A DNA stretch of 64,000 nucleotides from Rhea pennata (taxonomy: Eukaryota; Chordata; Aves; Rheiformes; Rheidae), in assembly GCF_028389875.1 (NCBI RefSeq), contig NC_084702.1:55772053-55836052 (forward strand), in the 5' to 3' direction. A model generated the notes under the pieces. That model was not told the origin of the DNA and searched no databases. It saw only the letters and a list, made by a program, of their open reading frames with translations. Positions 63,267 through 64,000 of this stretch are shown here, piece after piece (within the stretch, counting starts at the first letter, position 1; every line of letters starts with the position of its first letter). The position numbers and the translations under genes were made by a program.

Positions 63267-63305
<39 letters not shown>
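63246..63305 (+). repeat. (TA)n followed by A36
   Basis: A TA repeat running into about 36 A. No retrogene is recognisable upstream. Confidence 0.88.
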
Positions 63306-63306
<1 letters not shown>

Positions 63307-63683
63307 ACTTCTACACTTTTCTTGATATCTAACCAGACTTCACATCAATATAATTCAGTTACTTTCATTGCCCCTTGTCACTGTGTCAGTGAGTCTGGTT
63401 GATCACAGTCCCCTTATGTCCAAAGAGAGTGTTTCCATGTGCAGTGCTGTACGTTCAGTTTTCACATGTCTGCACTAACCACCTCCTGTTTTTCATGCCT
63501 GTCTCAGAGATCACGTTTCCAGTCCTCACCCTTCATTGTTCTTCTCTAGACACTTCAGCTTGTCAATATACTGTTTTAACTGCAGTACACCAAACCGGGC
63601 AAAATATACCACCGAGATGTTGCCAGTCCAAGTTATCATTACTTCTACTAACACATCCTCGAAAGTTGAAACAAGAGATGCTG

Positions 63684-63896
63684 ACTGGATATAAGGCAAA
63701 ACTTCTTCATGCTGAAGATAGTCAAGCATTGAGACAGGTTGCCCAGAGAGGCTGTGCAGTCTCCATTCTCGTAGATCAGGCTGGATAAAGCCCTGAGGAA
63801 CCTGGGTCTGACCTCACAGCCTGACCTTGCTTTGAGCAGGAAGCTGGACTAGAGACCTCCTGAGGTCAAACCTGAATTATCCTATGATCCTATGAA
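63684..63896 (+). mobile_element. CR1 LINE 3'-end fragment
   Basis: Contains ATATAAGGCAAAACTTCTTC, ACAGGTTGCCCAGAGAGGCT, TTGCTTTGAGCAGGAAGCTG, and the terminal octamer-like repeat ATCCTATGATCCTATGA. Plus orientation, upstream of FAM169A. Confidence 0.85.
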
Positions 63897-64000
63897 AGAA
63901 TTGCTTTCCTGCCAGTAATATACCATTGCTGACCCTTATTCAATTTATGATGTGCTGTAATACTCAGATCCTTTCCTAAGGACAACTACCCACCCTATTA

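Larger units (their letters stand above)
58736..63683. other. Intergenic DNA upstream of FAM169A
   Basis: AT-rich, with microsatellites at 59527-59597, 59968-59990 and 60046-60074, and a local CpG-rich patch at 62690-62870. No coding exon could be supported on either strand. Confidence 0.55.

Noticed and set aside
63246-63305. Poly(A) run as the tail of a processed pseudogene
   Set aside because: The upstream sequence is a TA microsatellite and encodes nothing recognisable; it looks like a simple repeat.
1-64000. CRISPR array, operon, phage or integron
   Set aside because: No spaced direct repeats or compact gene runs are present; the window is an ordinary intron-rich vertebrate locus.

Overview
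This is a window of vertebrate nuclear DNA, almost certainly avian. It holds the conserved block GFM2 - NSA2 - FAM169A (human 5q13 order, on the Z chromosome in chicken). Genes are split into many GT-AG exons inside AT-rich introns. CR1 LINE fragments lie in both orientations, and a tRNA-Ile-like SINE with a CR1-type tail points more narrowly to a passerine bird. No bacterial operon, CRISPR array, phage or viral gene is visible.

Layout. (1) Positions 1-15.3 kb, minus strand: 17 coding exons of GFM2 (mitochondrial ribosome-recycling GTPase, EF-G2mt). They chain in consistent phase from a mitochondrial presequence to the start of domain IV. The last ~130 codons lie beyond the left edge. (2) About 15.75-16.98 kb: a CpG island that works as a bidirectional promoter for GFM2 (minus) and NSA2 (plus). 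(3) 16,445-20,703, plus strand: complete NSA2, six coding exons that sum to exactly 260 codons plus stop; its first coding exon carries only the ATG. A polyadenylation signal lies at 20,889. (4) 20.9-23.7 kb: convergent intergenic spacer with a minus-strand CR1. (5) 27,231-42,513, minus strand: complete FAM169A (soluble lamin-associated protein, SLAP75), 12 coding exons and about 682 residues, with a probable long 3' UTR on its left. (6) 42.5-58.3 kb: FAM169A intron 1, which holds two nearly identical ~245-bp copies of an unidentified element. (7) 57.9-58.73 kb: CpG-island promoter of FAM169A with a strong predicted donor for a noncoding first exon. (8) 58.7-64 kb: upstream intergenic DNA ending in a CR1 fragment.

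GFM2 and NSA2 both serve ribosomes (mitochondrial recycling and nucleolar 60S assembly) and share a promoter. FAM169A is a nuclear-lamina-associated protein; its N-terminal half carries a GNAT-like acetyl-CoA-binding signature and its C-terminal half is acidic and disordered with a basic tail.

I found no wholly new system. The most notable points are the GNAT-like motif, the GC-AG intron and a possible coupled donor-shift/exon-skip in FAM169A, the recent intronic duplication, and the tRNA/CR1 SINE. All exon borders were read by eye from splice consensus and reading-frame continuity; protein family matches are from memory, not from a database search.
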